NCBI RefSeq assembly: GCF_018614875.1 | Contig: NZ_JAGGNW010000014.1 | Location: 385,949-449,948 of the forward strand | Source: Variovorax paradoxus | GTDB lineage: Bacteria > Pseudomonadota > Gammaproteobacteria > Burkholderiales > Burkholderiaceae_C | Length of the DNA stretch: 64,000 nucleotides | Direction: 5' to 3' | Shown here: positions 7,774 through 16,245 of the stretch, piece after piece | How the letters are laid out: the number at the start of each line of letters is the position of its first letter | How positions within the stretch are numbered: position 1 is the stretch's first letter | Position numbers and translations under genes: made by a program | The notes under the pieces: generated by a model | The model's database searches: none | What the model was told of the DNA's origin: nothing | The model's input: only the letters and a program-made list of their open reading frames with translations

Positions 7774-9888
7774 ATGCACAAGTTTTTTCTGGCAACGCCG
7801 CTCGCGCTCGCGGGGGCTTTTTCTCACGCGCAAGCCACTGATCCCGCCGCCGATGCGCGCGGGCAACTCGGCACCGTCACGGTGGAGTCCAGTTCGACCA
7901 CCGGCTTCCTCGCCAACACCGTGGAAGCCGGCACGTTCCGCGGCGCGAACATCATGGATGTGCCCGCAACGGTCAACACCGTCACGCGCGAGGTGCTGGA
8001 ACTGCAGGGCGCGGCCAGCATCTACGAGGCGCTGCGCAACACGGCCGGCGTGACGCGCCAGCAGAACGGCGGCGACACCTTCGACCAGCTGGTGATCCGC
8101 GGCATCGCGGTCGAGAACCGGACCAACTACCGGCTCAACGGCTCGCTCGCGATTCCCAACGTCTCCGAGATCCCCATGGAGAACAAGGAGCGCGTCGAGG
8201 TGCTGAAGGGCGCATCGGCGCTCTACTACGGCTTCACCACGCCGGCGGGCATCGTCAACCTCGTGACCAAGCGCGCCGGCAGCACGCCCGTGAGCACCGT
8301 CGGTCTCACGGTCGATGACCGCGGCTCGGCACAGGCGCTGGTCGACCTCGGGCGCCAGTTCGGCGACCAGCAGCAGTACGGGCTGCGGATCAACGCGGCC
8401 GGCGGCCGTATCGGCTCCAACATCGACGGCGTGGACGGCAACCGCAGGTTCGTCTCGGCCGCGTTCGACTGGCGCATCAACAATCGGCTCACCCTCAAGG
8501 CCGATGTCGAGAACTACCGCAAGCGCATCACGGAACAGGCCGGCATCACCAGGCTGGCAGCCGTCAACGGCGTGATCGCCTTGCCCGCCGTGCCCGATCC
8601 GGACAAGTTGCTGGGGCCGCCGTGGGCCGTGTTCGATGCCGAGGTCACCAACACCCAGCTGCGCGCCGACTATTCGCTCGGCGACAACTGGGCACTGACC
8701 GTGGAAGCCGGCCACTCCGAAGCCGAGCGCGACCGCCGGCTCGCGAGCTTCGGCAACTACAACGTGCTGACCGGTGCCGGCCGCATCACCGGCAACGACC
8801 AGAGCCTGAAGCAGACCTCCGACCTGCTGCGCACCGAGCTGTTCGGCACCTTCTCGACCGGCAGCGTGCAGCACGAACTCACGCTCGGCGCCGCGCGCAG
8901 CAAGAAGACGCAGGACCCGATCTTCCAGCGCAACTACGGCGGCGCAAGCACCGTGCAGAACCTGTACAACCCCGTTCCCATCGGCTATTTGCCGCTGACG
9001 GCGCTCCCGACCCGGCCCACCACCGGCGCCCAGGAGAGCGAGGAGCTCGGCCTCTATGCGCTCGACCGCATCACCTTTTCGCCGCAGTGGCAGCTGGTGG
9101 CCGGCGTACGCCGCACCCACTACGAGAGCACGCAGGGCGCGAGCGCCACGATGCCCTCGATGGCCTACGACGTGCGCAAGACCACGCCGCTCGCCGCGCT
9201 GAGCTACAAGTTCACGCCCGCGCTGGTGGCCTACGTTTCCTATGCGCAGGGCGTCGAGGAGGGCGAGATCGCACCCGCCGGCACCGCCAACCAGAACGCC
9301 CACATGCCGCCCGGCGTGAGCAAGCAGAAGGAAATCGGCCTGCGCTGGCTCACCGACGGCGGCATGTTGCTGTCGGGCGCCTTGTTCGACATCGAACGGC
9401 CGGGCGCCTACACCAACAGCGCCAACACCTTCGTGGCCGACGGCCGCCAGCGCTATCGCGGGCTCGAAGTTTCTGCACAGGGCCGCCTGACGCGCGCGCT
9501 CGCTTGGCAACTCTCGGCCCAGTCGCTCGATGCCGAGTTCCGCGGCATCAACGCGCAATACAACGGGAAGATGCCCGAGAACACGGCGAAGCAAACGGCG
9601 AGTGCCTTCCTCTCGTACGACATTGCCGCGGTGCCGGGCCTGTCGGTCAATGCCGGCGCCTACTACACCGGGCGCCGCCCGGTGGACGACCTGAACCAGG
9701 CCTTCATCGGCGGCAACACCCTCTTCGGGCTGGGCGCGCGCTACGTGGCGCAGCTGTTCGGCAAGCGCACGCTGTGGCAGGTCAATGTCGACAACGTGGC
9801 CGACAAGCGCTACTGGGCGGCGGCCGGAACGCGGCTGGCAGTCGGCGCGCCGCGCAGCATCAAGGCGACGCTCAAGGTCGATCTTTGA
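7774..9888 (+). CDS. TonB-dependent siderophore receptor
   Basis: 704 residues from the ATG at 7774, chosen because it gives a clean signal peptide (MHKFFLATPLALAGAFSHAQA). The plug domain follows: VPATVNTVTREVLELQGAAS, then RGIAVENRTNYRLNG, then ERVEVLKGASALYYG, which is typical of ferric-siderophore receptors. The beta-barrel ends with NVDNVADKRYW and a terminal aromatic-free L-K-V-D-L strand. It should act in the outer membrane to import a ferric chelate using TonB energy. A Fur-like box precedes it, and a membrane-bound PepSY/flavin reductase follows within 45 bases. Ligand is not identifiable by eye. Confidence 0.9.
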   Translation: MHKFFLATPLALAGAFSHAQATDPAADARGQLGTVTVESSSTTGFLANTVEAGTFRGANIMDVPATVNTVTREVLELQGAASIYEALRNTAGVTRQQNGGDTFDQLVIRGIAVENRTNYRLNGSLAIPNVSEIPMENKERVEVLKGASALYYGFTTPAGIVNLVTKRAGSTPVSTVGLTVDDRGSAQALVDLGRQFGDQQQYGLRINAAGGRIGSNIDGVDGNRRFVSAAFDWRINNRLTLKADVENYRKRITEQAGITRLAAVNGVIALPAVPDPDKLLGPPWAVFDAEVTNTQLRADYSLGDNWALTVEAGHSEAERDRRLASFGNYNVLTGAGRITGNDQSLKQTSDLLRTELFGTFSTGSVQHELTLGAARSKKTQDPIFQRNYGGASTVQNLYNPVPIGYLPLTALPTRPTTGAQESEELGLYALDRITFSPQWQLVAGVRRTHYESTQGASATMPSMAYDVRKTTPLAALSYKFTPALVAYVSYAQGVEEGEIAPAGTANQNAHMPPGVSKQKEIGLRWLTDGGMLLSGALFDIERPGAYTNSANTFVADGRQRYRGLEVSAQGRLTRALAWQLSAQSLDAEFRGINAQYNGKMPENTAKQTASAFLSYDIAAVPGLSVNAGAYYTGRRPVDDLNQAFIGGNTLFGLGARYVAQLFGKRTLWQVNVDNVADKRYWAAAGTRLAVGAPRSIKATLKVDL

Positions 9889-9932
9889 ACAGCCCCGCAA
9901 GGCAACGGCCCTTCACATCATTCTTTTTCTCC

Positions 9933-12500
9933 ATGGCTTTCCTGAGACGGTTCTGGTTCCAGATCCACTGGTTCATCGGCATCACGGCCGGAAGCGTGCT
10001 CGTGCTGATCGGGTTGACCGGCGCCGTGCTGTCCTTTCGCGCCGAAATCGTCGACGCGATCAACCCCGAACTGCGCCATGTGGCCAATCCGAATGGCACG
10101 GCGGCGATGCTGCCCGCGGCGCTGGCGGAACACCTGCAGGCGGCGCATCCGGAACAGCGGATCGCCGCACTCACGGTGTTCGCCGAAACCGGACGGCCCG
10201 CACGCGTCAATTTCGCGCCGCCGGAAGGGCAGCGGCAAGGCGAGGTGCGGCTGGCCGATCCCTGGACCGCCGAGCTGTTGCCCAGGCCGACGGGCGATGC
10301 CTTCTTCGAGTTCGTCGAGCACCTGCACCGCTGGCTGCTATTGCCGCGCGATGCGGGCAAGCCGGTCACCGGCACCTTGGCGGTGGGGCTGCTGGTTCTC
10401 GCGTTGTCGGGCCTCTATCTGCGCTGGCCGCGCCGGCCGCTTGCCTGGCGGGCCTGGTTGAAGCTGGATCTGGCGCTCACCGGCCGTGCATTTCTCTGGA
10501 ACCTGCATGCCGTGGCTGGCACCGTCGCATTGCTCGTGTATCTGGTCTCGAGCCTGACAGGCATCTACTGGGCCTTCGATGCCGTGCGTTCGACGGTGGA
10601 CAACGCCGCCGGCGAAGGTCGCATGGTTCGCGCGCAACGCATGCAGAACGGCAGCGCGCCCGCCAAGGCCGCCGCAGCGCCCAGCCCCGACCTGAACCGC
10701 GTGTGGCAATCGTTCGTCGAAGAAACCCATGGCGACTGGAGCCTCGTCACGCTGCGCCCGCCGGCGCGCAATGCATCGCAGGTCGAAGCGACCTACCTGC
10801 GCACCCACCCCGAGCACGAGCGCGCGCGCAACCGCCTGTACCTTGATGCGGCCACGGGCGAAGCCACGCGGCATGAGCGCTATGCCGACAAGCCGCTGGC
10901 GGGCCGGCTGGTCAACAGCATCTATCCGATGCACATGGGCACCTACTGGGGACTGCCGGGCCGCATCGTGATGCTGCTCAGCAGCCTGGGCCTGGCGCTG
11001 TTCGCGGTCACGGGGTGGATGCTCTACCTCGGACGCCGGCGCACGAAGCGCGCCGTGCGCGACGAGCGCGCGCGGCTGAACCCCGCGCTGCAACCGGCCG
11101 GGCCGGGCACCGAGCAGGTGCTGCTCACCTTTGCGAGCCAGACCGGCCAGGCGGAACGCATCGCGCTGCAGACGGCGGCGGTTCTGCAGTCGGCCGGCAT
11201 TGCGGTGGTGCTGCAGCCGCTGGTGCGCCTGAGCGTGGACGCACTGCGGCACTACCGCAAGGTGCTGCTGGTGGCCAGCACCTTCGGCGACGGCGATCCG
11301 CCGGACAGCTTGCGCGCCTTTGCGCGCCAGTTCGCGCGGCAGACCGGCGCCGGCTTGCAGCATGTGCACTACGGCCTGCTCGCATTGGGCGACAGGCAAT
11401 ACGCCAACTTCTGCGGCTTCGGCCGGGCCCTGGACCACGATCTGCGCGGCCATGGCGCACAGGCGTTGTTCCCGATGATCGAGGTGAACAACGGCGATGC
11501 CGGCGCCATCGCCCGCTGGCAGCAGTCCTTGGCCGAAGCGTTCGAAGTGCAGTCCGGTGCATGGCAGGCGCACGAACCGCAGGCGACTCCGTTCGAGCCC
11601 TGGCGCCTCGCGCGCCGGACCTTGCTCAACGCAGGCAGCCAGGGCGATCCTCTGTTCGAACTCGAGATGGCGAACCCGGGTTCGGCGGACTGGATGCCCG
11701 GCGCGCTCGTTGAAGTGCTGCCGCGCCAGCCCGTCCATGCGGTCGAAGATTTCCTGCGCCGCACCGGGCTCGACGGACATACGCTCGTCCATTGGGGCGA
11801 GCATGAGTGCACGCTCGAAGGTGCCTTGGCTCGCAGCATGCTTCCCGCCGCGCCGCCTCCGGTTGCAACTGCGCAGGCGTTGGCGGACGCGTTGCAGCCG
11901 CTGGCGCCGCGACGCTATTCGGTCGCATCGATCACGGCCGACGGCTGCGTGCAATTGCTGGTACGCCAGGCCCGCCACGGAAGCGAAATGGGTGTCGCAT
12001 CAGGCTGGCTGACCGCGTGGGCGCCCCTCGATGCATCGGTCGAGCTTCGCCTGCTGCCCAACCCCGGCTTTGCGCCGGTCGACGATGAAGCGCCATGCAT
12101 CTTCATCGGCAACGGCTCGGGCTTCGCCGGCCTGCGCGCGCACCTTCGCGAGCGGGCGCGGCGAGGGCAGGGGCGCAACTGGCTGGTGTTCGGCGAGCGG
12201 CAGGCCGCGCACGACGCCTTCTGCGCCGCTGAAGTTGCGCAATGGCAAGCGGCCGGAGTGCTGGAGCGCGTCGACCTGGTGTTCTCGCGCGACCAGGCGC
12301 AACGCCTGTACGTGCAGGACCGCCTGCGCGAGGCCGCCGAGGTGCTGCGCCGATGGGTCGCCGGCCACGCCGTGATCTACGTCTGCGGCAGCCTCGAAGG
12401 CATGGCACCCGGGGTCGACGAGGCCTTGCGCGACGTGCTGGGTGTGTCCGCCTACGACAACCTGATCGCAAAGGGCCGCTACCGGCGCGATGTCTATTGA
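9933..12500 (+). CDS. PepSY membrane protein fused to a diflavin reductase
   Basis: 855 residues. The N-terminal half is a PepSY-associated membrane protein with helices near 14-36, 145-167, 190-215 and 350-372 and a periplasmic region between. The C-terminal half is a cytosolic CysJ/P450-reductase-like unit. It has a flavodoxin domain (LLTFASQTGQAERIA, ASTFGDGDPPDS, LALGDRQYANFCGFG), an FAD domain (RRYSVASI), and an NADPH domain (FIGNGSGFAGLRAHLRERAR, YVCGSLEGMAPGVDEAL). It probably passes electrons from NADPH across the inner membrane to free iron from the siderophore imported by the upstream receptor. The TTG at 9885, overlapping the receptor stop, is an alternative start. The gene ends 7 bases inside the convergent LysR gene. 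Confidence 0.85.
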   Translation: MAFLRRFWFQIHWFIGITAGSVLVLIGLTGAVLSFRAEIVDAINPELRHVANPNGTAAMLPAALAEHLQAAHPEQRIAALTVFAETGRPARVNFAPPEGQRQGEVRLADPWTAELLPRPTGDAFFEFVEHLHRWLLLPRDAGKPVTGTLAVGLLVLALSGLYLRWPRRPLAWRAWLKLDLALTGRAFLWNLHAVAGTVALLVYLVSSLTGIYWAFDAVRSTVDNAAGEGRMVRAQRMQNGSAPAKAAAAPSPDLNRVWQSFVEETHGDWSLVTLRPPARNASQVEATYLRTHPEHERARNRLYLDAATGEATRHERYADKPLAGRLVNSIYPMHMGTYWGLPGRIVMLLSSLGLALFAVTGWMLYLGRRRTKRAVRDERARLNPALQPAGPGTEQVLLTFASQTGQAERIALQTAAVLQSAGIAVVLQPLVRLSVDALRHYRKVLLVASTFGDGDPPDSLRAFARQFARQTGAGLQHVHYGLLALGDRQYANFCGFGRALDHDLRGHGAQALFPMIEVNNGDAGAIARWQQSLAEAFEVQSGAWQAHEPQATPFEPWRLARRTLLNAGSQGDPLFELEMANPGSADWMPGALVEVLPRQPVHAVEDFLRRTGLDGHTLVHWGEHECTLEGALARSMLPAAPPPVATAQALADALQPLAPRRYSVASITADGCVQLLVRQARHGSEMGVASGWLTAWAPLDASVELRLLPNPGFAPVDDEAPCIFIGNGSGFAGLRAHLRERARRGQGRNWLVFGERQAAHDAFCAAEVAQWQAAGVLERVDLVFSRDQAQRLYVQDRLREAAEVLRRWVAGHAVIYVCGSLEGMAPGVDEALRDVLGVSAYDNLIAKGRYRRDVY

Positions 12501-13360
12501 GCCGCTTCCCGCAGGCACTGCGCAAACTGGGTGACGACCGGCGGACTGGCGCGCGGCTTGCGTTGGAGAAGGCCCACTTCGCGATGGAACGTGAGTTCGC
12601 CGAGCGATAGCACGCGAACGCCGGCAGGCAGGGGAAGGTGGGCCTCCACCAGCGGGACGAGCGCCACGCCCAGCCCCTTGGAGGCCATGTGGATGAGGCC
12701 GGGGATCTCGTCGAGTTCGATGGAGTCCTTGACCGCAATGCCTTCGCGGCGGAGGAACCTGTCCACCATGCGTCCGCCGAAGGATGCGCGGTCGTAGCGC
12801 AGGAACGGCTGTTCCTGGATGAGTGCGCGCCAGTCTTTTCCTGCGGCCTTCTTCGGCGCAATGAGCACGTACGGTTCGTGCACCAGCGACTGCCACGTCA
12901 GGTCCGGAAGGATGCCGAACGGGGGCCGGATGATCACGGCCGCGTCGATCTTTCCTGCGTCCAGGTCGTCCATCAGCCGCATGGAGACCCCGGGCGACAC
13001 ATGAACGCGCAGCAGGGGAAGTTGGTTGCGCAGCCTTGCAAGCGCCCGCGCCACCAGTGTCGACTGCGTCGAGGCGATGGCGCCGATGCGCAGCAGCCCA
13101 CCGTTCGCGGCATCGTCCGGAAGCTCGCCGAGCTTGGCGTAGAGCGCGCAGATCTCCTCGGCGCGCGCCAGCGTCGTCTCGCCCGCTGCATTCAAGGTGG
13201 CGGAGCGCCCGGTCCTGTCGAAGAGTGCGAAGCCCAGGGCTTCCTCGAGCCGCTTGATCTGGCTGCTGACCGCCGATTGCGTCAGGCCGATGCGGTCGCC
13301 CGCGGCAGCGAAGGTGCCGTGGCGGCAGACGGCGATGAAGGTCCGGAGCTCGTTGATCAT
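12494..13360 (-). CDS. LysR-family transcriptional regulator
   Basis: 288 residues. Residues 1-60 form the LysR winged helix (FIAVCRHGTFAAAGDRIGLTQSAVSSQIKRLEEALG). The effector-binding half follows (LLRIGAIASTQSTLVARAL, then GLIHMASKGLGVALVPLVEAHLP). It lies downstream of and on the same strand as an amino-acid binding protein and a VOC protein, so it may control them, but a target cannot be proved. The start ATG at 13360 gives the standard LysR length. Its 3' end overlaps the PepSY-reductase gene tail to tail. Confidence 0.88.
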   Translation of the reverse strand: MINELRTFIAVCRHGTFAAAGDRIGLTQSAVSSQIKRLEEALGFALFDRTGRSATLNAAGETTLARAEEICALYAKLGELPDDAANGGLLRIGAIASTQSTLVARALARLRNQLPLLRVHVSPGVSMRLMDDLDAGKIDAAVIIRPPFGILPDLTWQSLVHEPYVLIAPKKAAGKDWRALIQEQPFLRYDRASFGGRMVDRFLRREGIAVKDSIELDEIPGLIHMASKGLGVALVPLVEAHLPLPAGVRVLSLGELTFHREVGLLQRKPRASPPVVTQFAQCLREAAQ

Positions 13361-13431
13361 GACCCGAGCATCTCAAGAATCGATGCCCGGATCAATGACT
13401 CATCACGGCCGATCATGCGTGCGTGGCCGCG

Positions 13432-14343
13432 CTATCGCGCTTCGTACGCTTCCATCGGCTTGTCGGTGGGATTGGCCCAGGCCGCCTTCGTCAAGGCGCT
13501 GGCCGGCAGACCGACCTTCGAGTTGTGAGGCGGAATGGGCTGAATGAACCACTTGTCGTAAATGCGCGCGGCCTCTCCGCTCCTGGCCAGCGACATCACG
13601 CTCTGGTCGACCAGCTTCTTGAACGCGTCGTCTCCCTTGGGAAGCATGATCGCGATCGGCTCGACGCTCAGAACCTGGTCGAGCAGCTTGTACTGCGCCG
13701 GCTCCCTGCTCTTGGAAATCAGCGTGGCAAGGATCTGGCCATCGGCCGCGAAGCCGTCCACGCGACCCGACTCGAGCAGCAGGAAGCCCTCGCTGTTGTC
13801 CTTGGCAAGCACTTCCGAAATGTCGCCTGCACCCTCGCGCTTGAGTTTTCTCAGGAGTTGGACAGACGTGGTACCCGTGGTCGCGGCCACCGCCTTGCCG
13901 GCAAACTGCGCCGAAGACACGATGCCGGAGGACGCCTTGACGGCGATGCGAACACCTTCCACATAAAGGGTCGGCGCGAACGCCACGTCTTTCTGGCGCG
14001 CCGCGTTGTTGGTCGTGGTGCCGCACTCGATGTCGACCGTTCCGTTCTGCACCAGGGGAATGCGGTTCTGCGGCGTGACCAGCTGGTATTTCACGCTGAT
14101 CTTCTCGAGCTGCAGTGCCTTCCTGATGTCTGCAACGACACGCTCGCAGACCTCGACATGAAAGCCCGTGTAGCTGCCCGGCCCGAGCGTGAAGGACATG
14201 GCGCCCGAGGCGTCGCGCACACCCATGGTGATGGCGCCGGACTCCTTGATTTTCTTCAAGGTATCGGTTTGCGCAAAGGCGCTCCCGAAGGACAGCAGAA
14301 GTGCCGCGGCAGTGGCGCCGGCAACAAGAAAGTGTGTTTTCAC
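13432..14343 (-). CDS. Polar amino-acid ABC transporter substrate-binding protein
   Basis: 303 residues from a GTG at 14343, which begins a good signal peptide (KTHFLVAGATAAALLLSFGSAFA). The mature part has the glutamate/aspartate-binding pattern: LKKIKESGAITMGVRDASGAMSF, VEVCERVVADIRKAL, IPLVQNGTVDIECGTTTNN. It is closest to GltI-type periplasmic proteins. No permease or ATPase lies next to it, so it is an orphan binding protein that must use a distant transporter. It begins 11 bases after the VOC gene stop and is probably cotranscribed with it. Confidence 0.82.
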   Translation of the reverse strand: MKTHFLVAGATAAALLLSFGSAFAQTDTLKKIKESGAITMGVRDASGAMSFTLGPGSYTGFHVEVCERVVADIRKALQLEKISVKYQLVTPQNRIPLVQNGTVDIECGTTTNNAARQKDVAFAPTLYVEGVRIAVKASSGIVSSAQFAGKAVAATTGTTSVQLLRKLKREGAGDISEVLAKDNSEGFLLLESGRVDGFAADGQILATLISKSREPAQYKLLDQVLSVEPIAIMLPKGDDAFKKLVDQSVMSLARSGEAARIYDKWFIQPIPPHNSKVGLPASALTKAAWANPTDKPMEAYEAR

Positions 14344-14354
14344 GCAGGCCCCCT

Positions 14355-14786
14355 TCAGACCGCGAACAGCGAATCGAGATTCGCGAACGACTTCATCTCG
14401 ATGGCATTGCCCGACGGGTCGAGAAAGAACATCGTCGCCTGTTCGCCCGGCTCGCCCTTGAACCGGATGTAGGGCTCGATCACGAATTTGGTTTGCCGCG
14501 CGACGAGCTTGTCGGCCATCGCCTGCCATTTGTCCAACGGAAGAATGGCGCCGAAATGGCGCACCGGCACATCGTGGCCGTCTACCGCGCTGCTGGCCTT
14601 GTGGCCGCATTCATCGGGCGCGAGGTGCGCCACGATCTGGTGGCCGTAGAAGTCGAAGTCGACCCACTCGGGGGCGCTGCGGCCTTCCGGGCAACCCAGC
14701 AGTTCGCCATAGAAGGCGCGGGCTTCGGCAATGTCACGCACGGGGAAAGCCAGGTGGAAAGGAATTCTTGTGAAGGAAGCATTCAT
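14355..14786 (-). CDS. VOC family (glyoxalase/dioxygenase-like) protein
   Basis: 143 residues from ATG 14786. It opens with IPFHLAFPVRDIAEARAFYGELLG, the standard VOC strand-helix start, and ends with FFLDPSGNAIEMKSF. Candidate metal ligands are His in FHLAFPV and Glu in NAIEMKSF. The segment GHQIVAHLAPDE resembles dioxygenase-like members seen in many proteobacteria. Substrate is unknown. It is the first gene of a leftward pair with the orphan amino-acid binding protein. Confidence 0.75.
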   Translation of the reverse strand: MNASFTRIPFHLAFPVRDIAEARAFYGELLGCPEGRSAPEWVDFDFYGHQIVAHLAPDECGHKASSAVDGHDVPVRHFGAILPLDKWQAMADKLVARQTKFVIEPYIRFKGEPGEQATMFFLDPSGNAIEMKSFANLDSLFAV

Positions 14787-15097
14787 GGTGAGAGCCGCAT
14801 CGATGAGTTCAGGGTGCGCAAACTTTAAGCAGCGAGTGGCATAACCGAAAACGATATATTTTCTTGCTGAGCATCGATCTTTTCGATGAATAGAGATGCA
14901 CCCAGAAGATCGCTTTTCCACCGCTCTTCAGCGGTTTGCCGCGCATGGCAGCGGCTTGCACTTTGAAACCAACGCCTCGGGAATTCCCGGATGCCCATCG
15001 CCCAATCGCAATGGGATAGTTAGTTCGCCCTTCAAACTAACTAATTTCTTACACGGCTTTTTTCGCCGCCGGGCACCACCAATCACAGGAGACATCG
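14787..15097. promoter_or_regulatory. Divergent intergenic region with two palindromes
   Basis: This 311-bp gap separates the leftward VOC gene from the rightward xylose-type operon. It holds a 17-bp palindrome, CATCGA-N5-TCGATG (14872-14888), of LysR T-N11-A type that could serve the leftward unit. It also holds the long palindrome at 15017-15043 described separately. It is locally AT-richer than its surroundings. I see no small gene in it. Confidence 0.45.
15017..15043. promoter_or_regulatory. Palindromic operator, probable ROK/XylR site
   Basis: TAGTTAGTT and its exact complement AACTAACTA form 9-bp arms separated by nine bases. The site lies about 55 bp before the sugar-binding protein gene. 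AT-rich inverted repeats of this kind are typical for ROK repressors, and a ROK gene closes this operon at 18627. Confidence 0.6.
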
Positions 15098-16120
15098 ATG
15101 CAACTCAAGCACACCCTGGCCGCCATGGCCTTCGGCCTCACGGCAGTGAGCGCACTGGCCCAGACCGTCGTCGGCGTGAGCTGGTCCAACTTCCAGGAAG
15201 AGCGGTGGAAGACCGACGAGGCCGCCATCAAGGCGCAGCTCGAAAAGCTCGGCGCCAAGTACATCAGCGCCGACGCGGGTGGTTCGCCCGAGAAACAGCT
15301 GGGCGACATCGAGGGGCTGATGTCCAAGGGCGCCAAGGCGCTCATCGTGCTTGCGATGGACAAGGACGCGATCCTGCCCGCCATTACCAAGGCCACGCGC
15401 CAGAAGGTGCCCGTGGTGGCTTATGACCGGCTGATCGAGGCGCCCGGCGTCTTCTACATCACCTTCGACAACGTCGAGGTCGGCCGCATGGAGGCGCGCG
15501 AGGTCTTCAAGGTCAAGCCCAAGGGCAACTACGTGATCATCAAGGGCTCGCCGAGCGACCCGAACGCCGACTTCCTGCGCGCCGGCCAGCAGGAGGTGCT
15601 GGACGCCGCGGTGAAGAAGGGCGACATCAAGATCGTCGGCGACGAATACACCGAAGGCTGGAAGCCCGAGGTGGCGCAGAAGAACATGGAGCAGATCCTC
15701 ACCAAGGCCGGCAACAAGGTCGATGCCGTGGTGGCGGCCAACGACGGCACGGCCGGCGGCGCGGTGGCTGCGCTCACGGCCAAGGGCCTGCGCGGCATTC
15801 CGGTGTCGGGCCAGGACGCCGACTTCGCGGCGCTCAACCGCATTGCGCTGGGCACGCAGACCGCCACCGTCTTCAAGGACTCGCGCGAACTCGGACGCGA
15901 GGCCGCCAGCGCCGCCATTGCGCTGTCGCAGGGCAAGCCGGCCGAGAAGGCCGCGCCGTGGAATTCCGGGCCGAAGAAAGTCTCGCTGTCGTCGCGGCTG
16001 CTCACGCCGGTGCCGATCACGCGCGACAACCTCGACGTGGTCGTGAAGGCCGGCTGGATCAAGAAGGACGAGCTCTGCAAGGGCGTGCCGGCCGCCAGCG
16101 CGCCCGCGGCCTGCAAGTAG
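15098..16120 (+). CDS. xylF: D-xylose-type ABC transporter substrate-binding protein
   Basis: 340 residues with a signal peptide ending SALAQ and a good AGGAGA ribosome site. The fold is the type I periplasmic sugar-binding protein. Segments close to XylF include YDRLIEAPGVFYITFDNVEVG, KGNYVIIKGSPSDPNADFLRAGQ, VDAVVAANDGTAGGAVAAL and SGQDADFAALNRIALGTQTATVFK. It should bind D-xylose or a related aldose in the periplasm. It is the first gene of the operon with a permease, an ATPase and a ROK regulator. Sugar identity is from resemblance only. Confidence 0.85.
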   Translation: MQLKHTLAAMAFGLTAVSALAQTVVGVSWSNFQEERWKTDEAAIKAQLEKLGAKYISADAGGSPEKQLGDIEGLMSKGAKALIVLAMDKDAILPAITKATRQKVPVVAYDRLIEAPGVFYITFDNVEVGRMEAREVFKVKPKGNYVIIKGSPSDPNADFLRAGQQEVLDAAVKKGDIKIVGDEYTEGWKPEVAQKNMEQILTKAGNKVDAVVAANDGTAGGAVAALTAKGLRGIPVSGQDADFAALNRIALGTQTATVFKDSRELGREAASAAIALSQGKPAEKAAPWNSGPKKVSLSSRLLTPVPITRDNLDVVVKAGWIKKDELCKGVPAASAPAACK

Positions 16121-16245
16121 CAGCAAGAGAGAGCCGCAAGAAGCAAGCGCTGCCGAATCGCGCAGCACGGCCATGTCCGTCCGGCCCGAGGGCCGCGCCG
16201 GACCGCCGCCGCACACCCGTTGTTCCTTCGAGAGAGGTCTGAAAA

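Noticed and set aside
7681..9900. 739-codon open frame antisense to the siderophore receptor
   Set aside because: It lies opposite a gene with clear family motifs, and its translation is low-complexity, rich in Arg, Ala, Gly, Val and His with no recognisable domain. Long antisense frames are expected at this GC content.
9885..9932. TTG at 9885 as start of the PepSY/diflavin reductase
   Set aside because: It would add a polar 16-residue tail before the first membrane helix. It cannot be excluded, but ATG 9933 gives the usual short cytosolic N terminus.
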